From: Chara braunii
Lineage: Eukaryota; Streptophyta; Charophyceae; Charales; Characeae
Direction of reading: 5' to 3'
Length of the DNA: 64,000 bases
Assembly (NCBI GenBank): GCA_003427395.1
Contig: BFEA01000309.1
Span: 1,407,444 to 1,471,443 of the forward strand
The notes below the pieces were generated by a model. It searched no databases. It saw only the letters and a list, made by a program, of their open reading frames with translations, and was not told the DNA's origin. The translations under genes and the position numbers were made by a program. Below are positions 1 to 10,329 of the stretch, piece after piece. Each line of letters opens with the position of its first letter. Position 1 is the first letter of the stretch.

Positions 1-205
1 CCGTTGACCTGGGTTTGGGCCTGGGTTGTTGATTGGGTCTGGGCCTGTGCCCCTTTGAGTGGGGTATAGGCCCAGGCCTGTTTTTTTTTTTTTTTTTAGC
101 ATGGACGTGGGCCCATACATAGCCCGGACCTGGACCCATGCATAGCCTGGGTCTGGCCAGATCGCCTTTGACGTGGGTCTGGGCCCGGGCCCGGGGCTGT
201 AGCGG

Positions 206-775
206 GAACACAGGCTAGGAGCAGGCTACGGAGACAGGCGCGGGGAAGGCCGGGCCGATATGCCCAGGCACGTAGGATGCAGCAGACAGGCATAGCACGC
301 AGCAGACAGACAGGCAGGCATGCCCAGGGGCAGGCATGCAGCAGTCAGGCAGGCAGACAAACACACAGACACATAGGCAGCCAGACATGCAGACACATAG
401 GCAGACAGGCAGCGAGATAGGCAGGCAGACAGACATGTATGCAAGCAGACAAGCACGCAAACAGGCAGACAGACAGGCGGGGAGACACGAAGGCAGAGAG
501 GCAGGCAAACACACACACAGGTAGACAGGCGTGTCTGTCTCCCTATCAACCTATCTGCCTCCGCGTCTGCTTGCGTATCTCTCTGTCTGTATGTGTGTGT
601 GTCTGTTCGTGAGGCAGGCAGGCATACACGCATGCAGCGAGAGAGGCAGGCAGACAGGCAGACAGGCAGACAGGTAGACAAGCAGATAGGCAGAGAGGCA
701 GACAGGCATGCAGGCAGAGAGGCAAGCAGACAGGTAGATAGACACGCAGGCAGAGAGAGGCAAGCAGACCTATAA
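206..775. repeat. CAGGCAGA-type satellite, block 1
   Basis: A degenerate 4-8 bp tandem repeat built from CAGG, CAGA and CACA words fills this block. It begins with a unique-looking lead (GGAACACAGGCTAGGAGCAG) that recurs at the start of block 2. It is strand-asymmetric, with almost no C-rich stretches on the plus strand until about 530, where the orientation flips to CTGTCTGCCT words and then flips back near 610. Long open frames rich in Cys and Leu, or in Gln and Arg, across it are artefacts of the repeat. A T-run at 781-802 follows. Confidence 0.9.
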
Positions 776-956
776 TGATGTTTTTTTTTTTTTTTTTTTT
801 TAACGGCTCCAAGTACAGGCCTGCGTCCAGTGGCAAATGTTGACGTGGGCATGATCTCGGCCTGTACCGCCGCGTGGATCTGGGCCCGGGCCTGAACGGT
901 CGTTGACCTCGGTCTGGCCAGGTCGCCGTTGACTTGGGTGTGGGCCCAGGCCTGTA

Positions 957-1302
957 CCGGAAACACAGGCTAGGAGCAGGCCACGGAGACAGGCCCGGGG
1001 AAGGCCGGGCAGCTATGCCCAGTCACGTAGGATGCAACAGACAGGCAGGCATAGCATGCAGCAAGCGGACAGGCAGGCATGCCCAGGGGCAGGCATGCAG
1101 CAGATAGGCAGGCAGACAAACACGCAGACACATAGGCAGACAGGCAGCGAGATAAGCAGGCAGACGAACATGTATGCAGGCAGACAGGGAGGCAGACAGG
1201 CAGACAGGCAGGCGGGGAGATACGAAGGCAGAGAGGCAGATAGGCAGGCACACACGGAAGCAGACACGCAGACAAACACGCATGTAGACACGCAGACAAT
1301 TC
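957..1302. repeat. CAGGCAGA-type satellite, block 2 (copy of block 1)
   Basis: This block repeats the lead and the first 300 bases of block 1 with scattered substitutions and small indels, so the two are a local tandem duplication about 750 bp apart. The DNA between them (about 803-956), like bases 1-205, carries GGCCCAGG/GGCCTGGG words and copies of a TTGACCTGGGTCTGGGCC-like phrase. T-rich tracts follow at 1351-1390 and 1493-1511. Confidence 0.85.
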
Positions 1303-1662
1303 TATCTATTGACTGCTTGGTTGATTTGTTTTTATTTAAATCAATCAATCTCTTTTTTTTTTTGCTTTTTTTTTTTTGTTGTTTTCCCTTTCAAAGGTCA
1401 GGCTGTGCATAGGCGCAGACTGGGTGTTTGGTGCAGGCGCATGCCTAAACCGCTGGCCGGGTCCAGGTATAGGCCTAGAGCCTTTTTCTTCTTGTTTTTT
1501 TTTTTTTTTCCCCTAAATTCAAAGCCCAGGCTTGGACCCGTACATAGGCCCAGACTGGGCCTGAATGCTAAGTCTTTGGTGCAGACCGCAATCACTGTCG
1601 GGGCCCAGGCAGACAGGCAGGCAGACAGACAGACGTGCACGAAGGCAGAGAGGCAGAGAGGA

Positions 1663-1880
1663 AGGCGTTGACCTAGCCCTGGCCCACAGACGCCCCGGCA
1701 GGCAGGCATGCAAATGGTCGGTGCAGATGGTCAAGCGTCTGCTCTATGCCGATAATTATCGGCGGACGTTGACCTGGCGCTGACCCACAGACGCCCCATG
1801 CAGACAGTCACCTGATTTACACTTCGCATATTCTTTGTTTTCCGTGGTGGTCGGCGCAGATGGTCAAGCGTCCGCTCAAC
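1663..1880. repeat. Direct repeat of about 100 bp, two copies
   Basis: The string running from CGTTGACC through CCACAGACGCCCC to CAGATGGTCAAGCGTC occurs at about 1665-1740 and again, interrupted, at about 1764-1876. The phrase CGTTGACCT also links it to the upstream satellite leads. The second copy runs into the start of the decayed coding region described next. Confidence 0.6.
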
Positions 1881-3265
1881 ATAACGCCGCGGTCGAGACA
1901 CATGACCAGAGAGCGGGTGCAGGATCATCACGCTCCGATGTGCCGATACATATCGATGAAGCAGATGATCGAGATGTTTCGCACGGTCATTACCTCTATG
2001 GTGATGATCAGAGAATGCATGAGTACGTCCAAGATTGTGAATAGTATGAGTATACCATGGCGAGGGAGATGCATGATATGGAACAACGTCGCCATCAATC
2101 GAATGTTGTGTGCGATATGGTGTGGTGGGTAAGGTTCAAAATAATCATGCCTTGAGGGAAGTATTTGGTAGGTTTGTTACGGACAACCAAGGACTTCGTT
2201 GGACTCAGGATGAGTTGTTGGATTTGTTGAAGAAGAAGGAGGTGGAACTGAAAGCAGTTAAGAGTGCGTTGGTCAACATTGAGCTCAACGCAATGTCAGT
2301 CATCGAAAAATTCCTTAAAGAGGAACGAAACGATGAGGTGCCCAAGGATTCCTCTGGGCCTGTACTGTGCATGTCAAAGAGGAGTCAAAAGTTAACATGG
2401 ACATGGAGATGCGGATTTGTTCACGGATGAGGTCGACGATTCAAGATGATTTGATTGCTGAGATTGTTAAGTATAGCACCCAAGTTCATCCCCACCAGCT
2501 GCAAGAGTGTGATGGTTTGCGTCGGCGCCTTAAAAGGCGGAATGTGCAGTGAGGAGATTGTTGTCCTATCATGGCCTGGCGTGGGAAGATCCATCTTCTC
2601 GAAATGTAGTCTTCGATTTTCGATCAACTGAAAGTTTGGAGGCTTTTCCGAAAAGCAATCTGATTGCGATGTTACATTCACTTCGAATTGTTGGTTCTGA
2701 GCTGGCTCACAGAAATGCAATGTTGGAGGTGCAAATGTCATTCCTGTGAGCGACAACCACATGAGGGCAACGATGGTCAATCTTGGCCAATTGTATAAGG
2801 AGGCACGCAAAGAGTTGATGGATGTCGTGTTTGTGGACAAATTCGGTGACCGGTGGGATTACCATTCCAGGTTTTATTAGGCTCAACGTCACAATGAGCA
2901 GGTGTACCAGAAATTGCTTGGCGACGTCGTGCTAGCTCAGTCAGCAAAACGATTTATGAAGGAGTTAAGCAATGTGAAGGAGTTGAATATTCTTGCGAGC
3001 ATGAATAAAGAACATGAAAAAACGACTCAATGAGACAGTGATTGCATTGGTGGAATCTTTGAATCGCCAATGTACTAGATGTCGTCGAACATATTGGGCA
3101 CGATTGGACTTTACAAGGATAAATGAACTCTCGGTTGTTAAACCGAAATGTCATGGGAACACAAATATTTATCCCGATGAATATAGTCAGGTCAATGAGG
3201 GCGATGAATTTGCGATGGAAGAAAGGAGGAAGCGACATCGCGAATTGGCAGAGCGAGATAAATAG
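1835..3265 (+). pseudogene. Decayed gene of unknown family, multiple frameshifts
   Basis: Coding-like sequence continues across about 1.4 kb but hops frames: 1835-2100 (one in-frame TAG at 2042), then 2110-2430, 2367-2552, 2549-2749, 2761-3030 (TAG near 2878) and 3014-3265. Each hop falls where one frame loses sense and another gains it. The last hop sits in a run of A residues near 3017. The fragments are rich in Glu, Lys, Leu and Arg and look coiled-coil-like, and the last piece has a CTRC pair followed by a lone Cys about 25 residues on. I do not recognise the family. It could be an old transposon gene or a dead host gene. The start is uncertain because ATG codons lie only inside the fragments. 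Confidence 0.4.
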
Positions 3266-3670
3266 GGTGGTATTTCATGATTCTTGAATCCATCATTTAG
3301 ATAAATAAAAGTAACAAGAGTGAAAGAGGAGGAAGGAGAGAAGGGGGCGAAGGATGTAAGGTGCAGGGATGGCGATAGTTGCAAAGGGAGAAAGAAACTA
3401 TAAATAACAGAGAAAAAATTGTTGTTTGTTGTTTTGGATGTAAGCGCATCGTCTGATGTATTTTTAGATAGGTAGATGAGTTGAGCTTCGTGGACAGGAT
3501 GATGCAGGAGTGGGAGACGGTAGAGTGAGACCGATAACGAGGAGATGGAGTGGGATGATGGGAAGAATGCGTGATTTCACATTTTTTTTATTCAATTAAT
3601 GATGATGACGCTTGAAAGTGTTTTATGATAAAACTCTTGATTTTTGTCTTTTCTCTGTCTTATTTAAATC
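3266..3670. other. Non-coding stretch, nothing recognised
   Basis: AT-rich sequence following the decayed gene. It contains A-rich and GATGA-rich runs but no open frame of note, no inverted repeat and no repeat unit that I could identify. Confidence 0.5.
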
Positions 3671-3692
3671 ATGTCTCTCTCTCTCTCTCTCT

Positions 3693-3768
<76 letters not shown>

Positions 3769-3942
3769 NNNNNNNNNNNNNNNNNNNNNNNNNNNNNNNN
3801 NNNNNNNNNNNNNNNNNNNNNNNNNNNNNNNNNNNNNNNNNNNNNNNNNNNNNNNNNNNNNNNNNNNNNNNNNNNNNNNNNNNNNNNNNNNNNNNNNNNN
3901 NNNNNNNNNNNNNNNNNNTTTTTTTTTTTTTTTTTTTTTTTT
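3671..3942. repeat. (TC)n(AC)n microsatellite, assembly gap, poly-T
   Basis: A (TC)n tract passes into (AC)n and then into 150 N (3769-3918), followed by a T-run. The gap is flanked by low-complexity sequence on both sides, so it probably marks a collapsed or unresolved repeat. Open frames called across it are meaningless. Confidence 0.95.
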
Positions 3943-5880
3943 GGCATTTCTTTTTTTTGAACTATTCAGGGAATTGGAAGAAAATATTATCGATGTATAC
4001 AAATAAAAGTTGCCTTATTCGTTTGTTGGTATGTGATCTTGTGTTTTACATGTTCATGGTTATGGAGATGATATTATTCCATTTTTAAATATTTTATGGT
4101 TTTGTGTATTCATTCTTATACTGTTTTGCTTATTTTTAAGAAACAACCAAGTGAGTATCCCTCAAAATATAAACATGAGATAATGTTTAAAACCGGTTGA
4201 GATGAGTATGGAAAAAAAAAATGTAGGCTTAAATGTTCTGTGATGTTATAATGTAATTTTTATGAATAACTAGAAAGGAAAAGTCTCGATAATAAATTAA
4301 AAAACAACAATAAACTTAGGTTGTCTTCCAGTAAACGGTATCGAAGGAAAGCAAAACATGCTCGAGAACAATCAAGGTATGTATTATTGGTCTACGTGGG
4401 GCGCGAAAAAAAAACTCATGCGCTTTTGTGAAGCAAATATTGTGTTTCGAACGAATATTTGAGAAGGAACCAATCCGATAAGAAGGAATATAATTGGCAA
4501 TAAACGTAACCTTTTTCCTAAGGTACCCGTGCTATTCCGAATGACCTCCTCTTGCCTAGGCACGTTCCAAAAAGTCCTTTTCTCTACTCCCTTTGCTCCT
4601 ATCTCATCAAAGTCGCCCAAGCAAAAGAGGAGAAGAAAGGTGAGGCCATCAACGGTTTGCTCGACCTCGATCGCTAGGAATGACTCTTCCTTGATCCATG
4701 ACCTTCGAGGCTGGTTGGGGAGAGGTGCGGCACGCCACATAGACCCATTTATGGGGGTGGTGCAATGTTGTTGTGGTGGAGCCAACGCCTACTTCTGAGA
4801 TCTGGGCCTCGTGCTCAGGCAAGGAGAATGGGTACTACGGACTACTTCCTAGCGATCAAGGCTCAAAAAGATCAGCGAAGACATTTTACCTTCTTCAAAT
4901 CTTTTGTGGACGAATGACTGACTTAGGATACCTAAGGCTGGCCGCAAGTAGGAGTCACCTTGATTAATGTGGATTGAAGCCAAAAGAAGTTCCGATCACA
5001 ATTACAACTTTATCCGAACAGGAAAGTGAGCCCTGCCAGAGAATGACAAAGGGCAAACGTGGACAAACGAGGTATGTATGACTCTATCGCATGGGGCCCT
5101 TAAAAGACTAAGGGGCATATAGGATCACAAAACGAACATAAGAACCGAATGAGGCATAGTAACAAAATAAGAGGCGTCTTAATTAACCTCAATAGGAGTC
5201 CAAAGAAGTTCCAGTCCCAATTAAACGTTTGCACAAACATGAAAGTGAACCTATATATCTATATTTGTACGGACAGAGAAATTCTGATGTGAATTAACAT
5301 TGATTAACCTAGATAGACGCGCTAAAAAAACAAAACAAAACGAACTAACTTCTTATTTTCTTTGATCTTTTGTGCTTCTCATTTCGACTTCGTTCTATGT
5401 GTTCCACTGCGTCTTCTTTGTTTTTCTTGTTTGTTTTTTTTTCTATTTGATACTATAGTACTGTTCTTCATATAACCACATCTATATACGGATGTTTTGA
5501 GGTGTGTTTTTTTCGCTCCGATTATCTATATGCATCTTATTCCTTCTATCCGCCATGACGTGCCCATGTACAAATTTGTAAGTATCTGCCAATTAATATA
5601 GTAGAGGACCAAGGTCAACATGAGAATTCTACCATCAGTAATCTATCCGCCATTCCAACCTTCTCTTCACTTGTGGATAGGTCCGTGCATGTTCTGTGGA
5701 AGCGTCGCAAACGCCTTCACCGTTGTGAAAGGGCTGTTAAGGATCATGTGGTGTCTTCGTCAATAGTATCAGAGTGTACTCGGTGTCCTTCTATTGTTCC
5801 AGGTCAAGTCGGTTTATCTTCGTTAGACCGCCCTTCTTCCTCATTCAACCATTGATTGAGATTGTGTATAGGTTCTGAGA
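3943..5880. other. AT-rich region without a recognisable gene
   Basis: No protein family is recognisable. A 133-residue minus-strand frame at 4384-4785 and shorter plus-strand frames exist, but I see no motif or conserved pattern in them. Two diverged copies of a roughly 90-bp phrase containing AAAGAAGTTCC occur at about 4955-5050 and 5175-5260, which suggests an old local duplication. The rest is AT-rich with T-runs and A-runs. Confidence 0.5.
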
Positions 5881-6023
5881 TTACTACCGGTCGCTCTGTG
5901 AGTGATACACTAATGTCATCACAACACGAACACCGCAAACGTGGACGACCACTTTCTCAAAGTCGTTGAACCCGAAGGTCTTTACAACAGGCGGCATGTG
6001 CTGTAGGTGAGGGGATTGCTCCG

Positions 6024-7793
6024 ATGAGAGATAAACAACCAATGGTAACTCAAGATGATGGTCCAGATTTTTCTCCTGAAGAACAATTAAGTAATAGGTC
6101 TCCATCTTTTCGACAAGCGATTCCATCGATAAATGCTTTCACAAGCCCTGTGCTTTTTAAAAGAACGAGTCAAGGAAATATCAATCTTCGTACGAATCGT
6201 ATTAATTGTCATGAAAATTTTTCTATGACCGTGCAAAGAGAACGTCCACTTGAAATTCCTACGGATGTTGCAATGAATGCAGATTCGGTTTCGACAGTTA
6301 AAAGATCGGTTTTAATCGATGATTTTCCCTTGCACTCAGCACATATGCACAATTGTTCATCGTCGACATTGACTGCTGATGTCTGACAAAAATGTATGGA
6401 GAGCAACCTTTCTCCCACTTTGACAAATGTTCATGCACATCCATCTTGTGCTGTCACGGCCCAATCGAATTCGCCGAACACATTGTTTAGAAAGTTCATT
6501 GGACCTCATAATCGACGGAGAAGATTATTATTATGAAAACCGATTTATTCACGACGCAACAGATGGTACCGTATGTTGTTGATTTGACGACTGCGTGCCA
6601 ATAAGTCATGCGTCGTTTGGAACTTGGATCGTTGTCGTCGATGCCTCACTGTGTGTCATCGGGCTATGATGGAAGTGCAATAGTTGTAGAAAGCATTGGA
6701 GAGGCTAGTGGAGGACCGGAACAAGTCGATAGAATGAATGTTAATGAATCATGTTCGACGTCGCGTAAGATTTCAAACCGAAGGAAAAGTCAGGGAAGAC
6801 GACCAAACTTTGTTGCGCGCAATAGTTGTTAAACGCATGCGTGCATTGAGAGTTGCGGTTAAGAATCATAGGAGGAAAGAAGATGAACGTGCTCACAAAG
6901 ATTTTGTGTGGGTTGTGAGGCAAAGTTTGTTCGTTGTGAATATCCTTCGAGAGATTAGAGGGAGCGCCTCTGCGCAATCGAGGAGTGCATCTTCTCCCGC
7001 GAGACAATCGTGGAGTTAATCTTCTCGGGCGAGACACTCGCAGAGTCTGTGCTCGCGAGCGAGACAATCGCAGAATCCATCCGTGAGAAATCGAAATTCA
7101 ATGAACAATTAAGAAGACAGTGAGCCAAATAGTTGCGAGGAAGAAATGAATGATTCGCATGATGTTCCGGCTCCTGATATGAATGCACTCCCATCAGCAC
7201 CCGTGGTAACAACGTATGTGGAGGTTGAGAACACCGTAGCAATTTTTGGAAATGCTAGCACTGTTGAACCGTTCGGCATTGGTGGGCGAGATCCATGTAC
7301 GCATTGTGGTGCTAAATTGTGGCATCATGAAAGAAAATGGACAAAGTTGTGTTGCCGAAAAGGTACAAAATGTTGTCCTTTGTGGGAACGGCCTTGCGAA
7401 GGCTCCGCGGAGCATGAGATTCTTTCCCTTTGGACGTCTTAAACTTCCGACGGTCGATTCCTTCGAAACAATGTGAGGACAATTAATAATAGTTTATCCT
7501 TCGCATCCTCGCGGTTGAAGCAGCCAAGCGATGGTGTTCAAGGATTCTAGGGCCAACTTAGGGCTCAAGGTCCAATCTTTCATCGTGTCGGTGCATTGGC
7601 TGTGGGGGAAGGGGAACGTCCTCAGTTTGCACAAGTATACTTGCACGAACCTCAACGTTTGGACGATGCGATTGACCAAAGGGTAGATTTCCTTAACTTA
7701 CCTGTACGTACATCCGATGTCAAACTTGATCGAACAAAACGCATATTGAGAAGGTTTCACGAATTGGTACAACAATGTAACAATTACGTGGAG
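6024..7793 (+). pseudogene. Helitron replicase, N-terminal part, decayed and truncated
   Basis: Most of the coding signal lies in one frame (6024-6386, 6738-7442 and 7464-7793), broken by a few stops (6384, 7017, near 7110, 7548) and by a one-base slip near 7440. A zinc motif, CTHCGAKLW with a following CC and Gly-Thr-Lys, lies at about 7296-7365. It is followed by an INNSLSFASS-like stretch (7475-7510), then FHRVGAL (about 7578-7600) and PQFAQVYLHEP (about 7620-7650). This order is typical of the Helitron-like N-terminal domain that precedes the Rep (rolling-circle) and helicase domains; neither of those is present. Residues before the zinc motif are basic and contain a short Arg-Ser-rich repeat (7015-7090). 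The coding sequence stops being Helitron-like at about 7793, where an inverted copy of retrotransposon DNA begins. Confidence 0.7.
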
Positions 7794-8241
7794 GACTCCG
7801 TTGCCATTTTCCCTAGTTCTGCATAAACCAAAGGATTCCCCAGGACACATGCAGCGCGAGGCATTTAGGTTCCATAGGTTCCAGCTTTGTTGGCTTATCT
7901 TTATTCGGATAGTAGCCATCTCCCCATTTCCGTTTTCCGATTGCTTCCCAAAGAAGGGTCTGCGACCGGCCCTGCCATCCTACCGAGCTAAGAGACATGA
8001 CTTAGTTCCCTTTATCACAGACTCGTTTAGAGCGCCCCTGTTCCGTCGGGCCAGCGCGTAGGAGTCCTCGTTAGACATCCTGCTATGGAAAGTTTCCCGA
8101 GCAGCATTCCCCTTTTCGACCTCCAGGGTCATGACAACCATTAGGAGTCTACCCTCCCCCTTTTATTCTCTAACGTTTTTTTATCGTCCGGGTTTGAAGG
8201 TCCTTCCTCATTTCCATTAGTGAGCCTCCATACGTAGCGGA

Positions 8242-9054
8242 CTATACTTGATTTGCCCTATTGGCCCGCCCCCGGATGCTTGTCCTGTTCTCGTCCTCGC
8301 AGCCTTTCCGGTTCGGTAGGCTCCTCAATAGTTGAGCCACCCCTGCTAGATAACTCTCCCCTATCTCGATTTCCCTCTGGATTTTGTGTTCGTATTTCGC
8401 CCAGGCTAGCTGTGGCAACCCAAATATCGGGATATGGATAACTTCAAGTAATTCGTGGGTCCTGTTTCCCCAGAACGGCCCATGTTCCACAGCAACGTCA
8501 AAGAACACCCCGATGGTTTGATAGGGGAAGTGGTCTACCAAAATTATTGTCGAGTCTGTCAGCTCCTGCGCCCTTGCGAAGCTCCCAAAGATGAGGTCTA
8601 TCATAAATCGGGCAACCCGACACCTCAGCGGTGTCGTCGGTGCCCTGAATTCCCTCCAACCTCCCATTTCCACCCTGGTAAGTAAGTCCACGTTTGTTCT
8701 ACCCCTGACCGATTGTCCTATCCGCATCAACACCCGGGCCGCCCTCTAAAAGACTGGAGCCAACTCGTGGCCTTGCGTTATTCCTATCCCCAGCAAGTGT
8801 CAGTCATTCTCAGGTAGGTATAGGACCCCGGTTACCTCTAAATTGGAAAACAGGTCATCCCCTGGTCCTCGGTTGAGTCTCATCCCCGCCCACCGACATT
8901 CCACCAACATAAAGGCGCTGTCTCTCCCTAGAGTCACGGCCCGCCATTCCACGCTGAATCCCCGAAAGTTGAAATTTGACGGAAGGGACACTTCCCATCT
9001 TCTGCCGTTATTCCAGGGTGGTCGGGGGTAACGGGGCTGGCGTTCCGTCCGCAC
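8242..9054 (-). pseudogene. Module 3 protein, left-arm copy
   Basis: One reading frame spans this interval on the minus strand with two stops, TGA near 8800 and TAG near 8747. At the first, the right-arm copy has a GAG codon; at the second it has CGA. Matching landmarks are VEWRAVTLGRDSAFMLVEC (N-terminal third), PTTPLRCR followed by FMIDLIFG, EHGPFWGN, and REIEIGESYLAGVAQL near the end. A single-base deletion near 8320, relative to the right copy, changes the last 20 or so residues. The family is unknown. See the right-arm module 3 for the comparison with modules 1 and 2. Confidence 0.6.
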
Positions 9055-9059
9055 ACGTC

Positions 9060-9359
9060 TTGCCGCCGTTGTTGTTTTTGGTAATTTCCTGCATAGTTCA
9101 CATAAAAAGGATTACGGTCCGTTCTTCAGCAACTGCCCATCTTCCTACTGTTTCCTTTCCCGCTTATGCCCCCTTTCCTCTTTTCTGTCATGCGTCCCAC
9201 ATCCGCGCCCACAATGGCAGGACACCTTCCCTTATTTCAATCCCCTCGCATGGCCTGCTAGGCTAATGTACATGCCCCTCCTTTTCTTATGTTACACCCT
9301 AGTTTTACATGCGTTCTCCATACTCCGACTTCCCCGTGGCGTTCGATTTCCTGGTCCCT
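9060..9359. other. Spacer between modules 3 and 2 (left arm)
   Basis: This corresponds to the spacer at about 37740-37990 of the right arm. I see no coding signal, and it contains short T- and C-rich phrases only. Confidence 0.5.
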
Positions 9360-10040
9360 TTAATCGAACCACAGTACCTCAAACAATTTAAAGACATCAT
9401 CCACGTAGGATGGAGCGGCTGCCACCTCCCGGCTAACTGTGGCGTCCCAAGCCTCCGCGTCTACCTCTAGGCGGTCATACTTGCCTATTCTCAGGACGGT
9501 GAGGACTTCCCCGACTTTATCTCCGTAGAAGGGCCCATACTTTAACGATATCCTATAGAATTCCTCAGTCAGCCCGACACACTCTATGTGTACTTCTTTC
9601 ATGGAGTCGGCCACGTCTACGATGTGCTCGAAACCCCCAAACCACTCGGCCACGAACTCGGGCACCCATGTCGTTGTTCGTAGGCTGGGAGGCTTGTATT
9701 CCTTCCATCCCCCCATCACAACTTTGCTACTAACTTCGTCTCATCCCTCGTTGGCGAACCTTTTGCCTTCCTTTTAGGTTCGCGCCTCTGCATACCTGAG
9801 AAGCCACATCAGATCGTGTCCCGTTGCTATCATAATGCAAAATAGGCGTCACCTGTCTTCGGAAAGGACGACCGTTCCGACCGATTCGACTTTGCCTTCT
9901 GCTACCTCGTCCCAACCTTCCTCTTCCCTTATTGGGTTCCAAATGCGCTCTATGCATACATATGATAGTCTCGGGGCAACCTCAAATCCGACCCAGTCGC
10001 ATGTGGTTCCTCTCCACTCGTTTTCTGCTGTTATAGGCAT
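9360..10040 (-). pseudogene. Module 2 protein, left-arm copy
   Basis: A single minus-strand frame covers about 227 codons with three stops (TGA near 9850, then TAA near 9775 and TGA near 9745). The N-terminal part has WRGTTCDWVGFEV and a following CIERIW. The middle part resembles module 1 and 3 segments with V-LSED and ATGHDL. The C-terminal part has KYGPFYGDK, an RLEV stretch and SREVAAAPSYVDDVFKLFE before a natural TAA at 9360. The right-arm copy has a frameshift in the middle instead, so the two copies have decayed independently. No known family is recognised. Confidence 0.6.
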
Positions 10041-10326
10041 TTCTACCCGACGACAACCTTGTCAAACTGACATTAGACCATACTGTCTCTATCCAAAGAA
10101 ACGCGTCCTCCCCTTCCAGCATTACGGTTTGATATGCTGGCTCGAGATTCGTCCACGTCCCATCTTCCGGAAGGACGACTGATACATCATCCCTTACATC
10201 TATCGACATTTCCGGACCGCTGGTATAGATCGGGGAAGACAACCACTGCGCCATCTTGTTTCCAGCACCCGACCCCTGTTTTTCATAAGAAAGTATCAAA
10301 CGGTCCTTCCGGTTAGGCCAAACCAC
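10041..10326 (-). pseudogene. Module 1 protein, left-arm copy, N-terminal remnant
   Basis: Only the first 80 or so residues of module 1 remain, including MAQWLSSPIYTSGPEM and TNLEPAYQTVMLEG. The sequence then jumps directly into the N-terminal part of module 2. Compared with the right arm, about 650 bp are missing between GTCGTCG and TAGAAAYGCCTAT, which removes the C-terminal two thirds of module 1 and the start of module 2. The fusion is out of frame. Confidence 0.6.
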
Positions 10327-10329
10327 GTC

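Noticed and set aside
206-1300. Long Cys- and Leu-rich open frames on the minus strand
   Set aside because: They are translations of a CAGGCAGA-type satellite. No start context or non-repeat sequence is included.
4384-4785. 133-residue minus-strand frame
   Set aside because: No motif, domain or neighbouring context supports it, and the length is compatible with chance.
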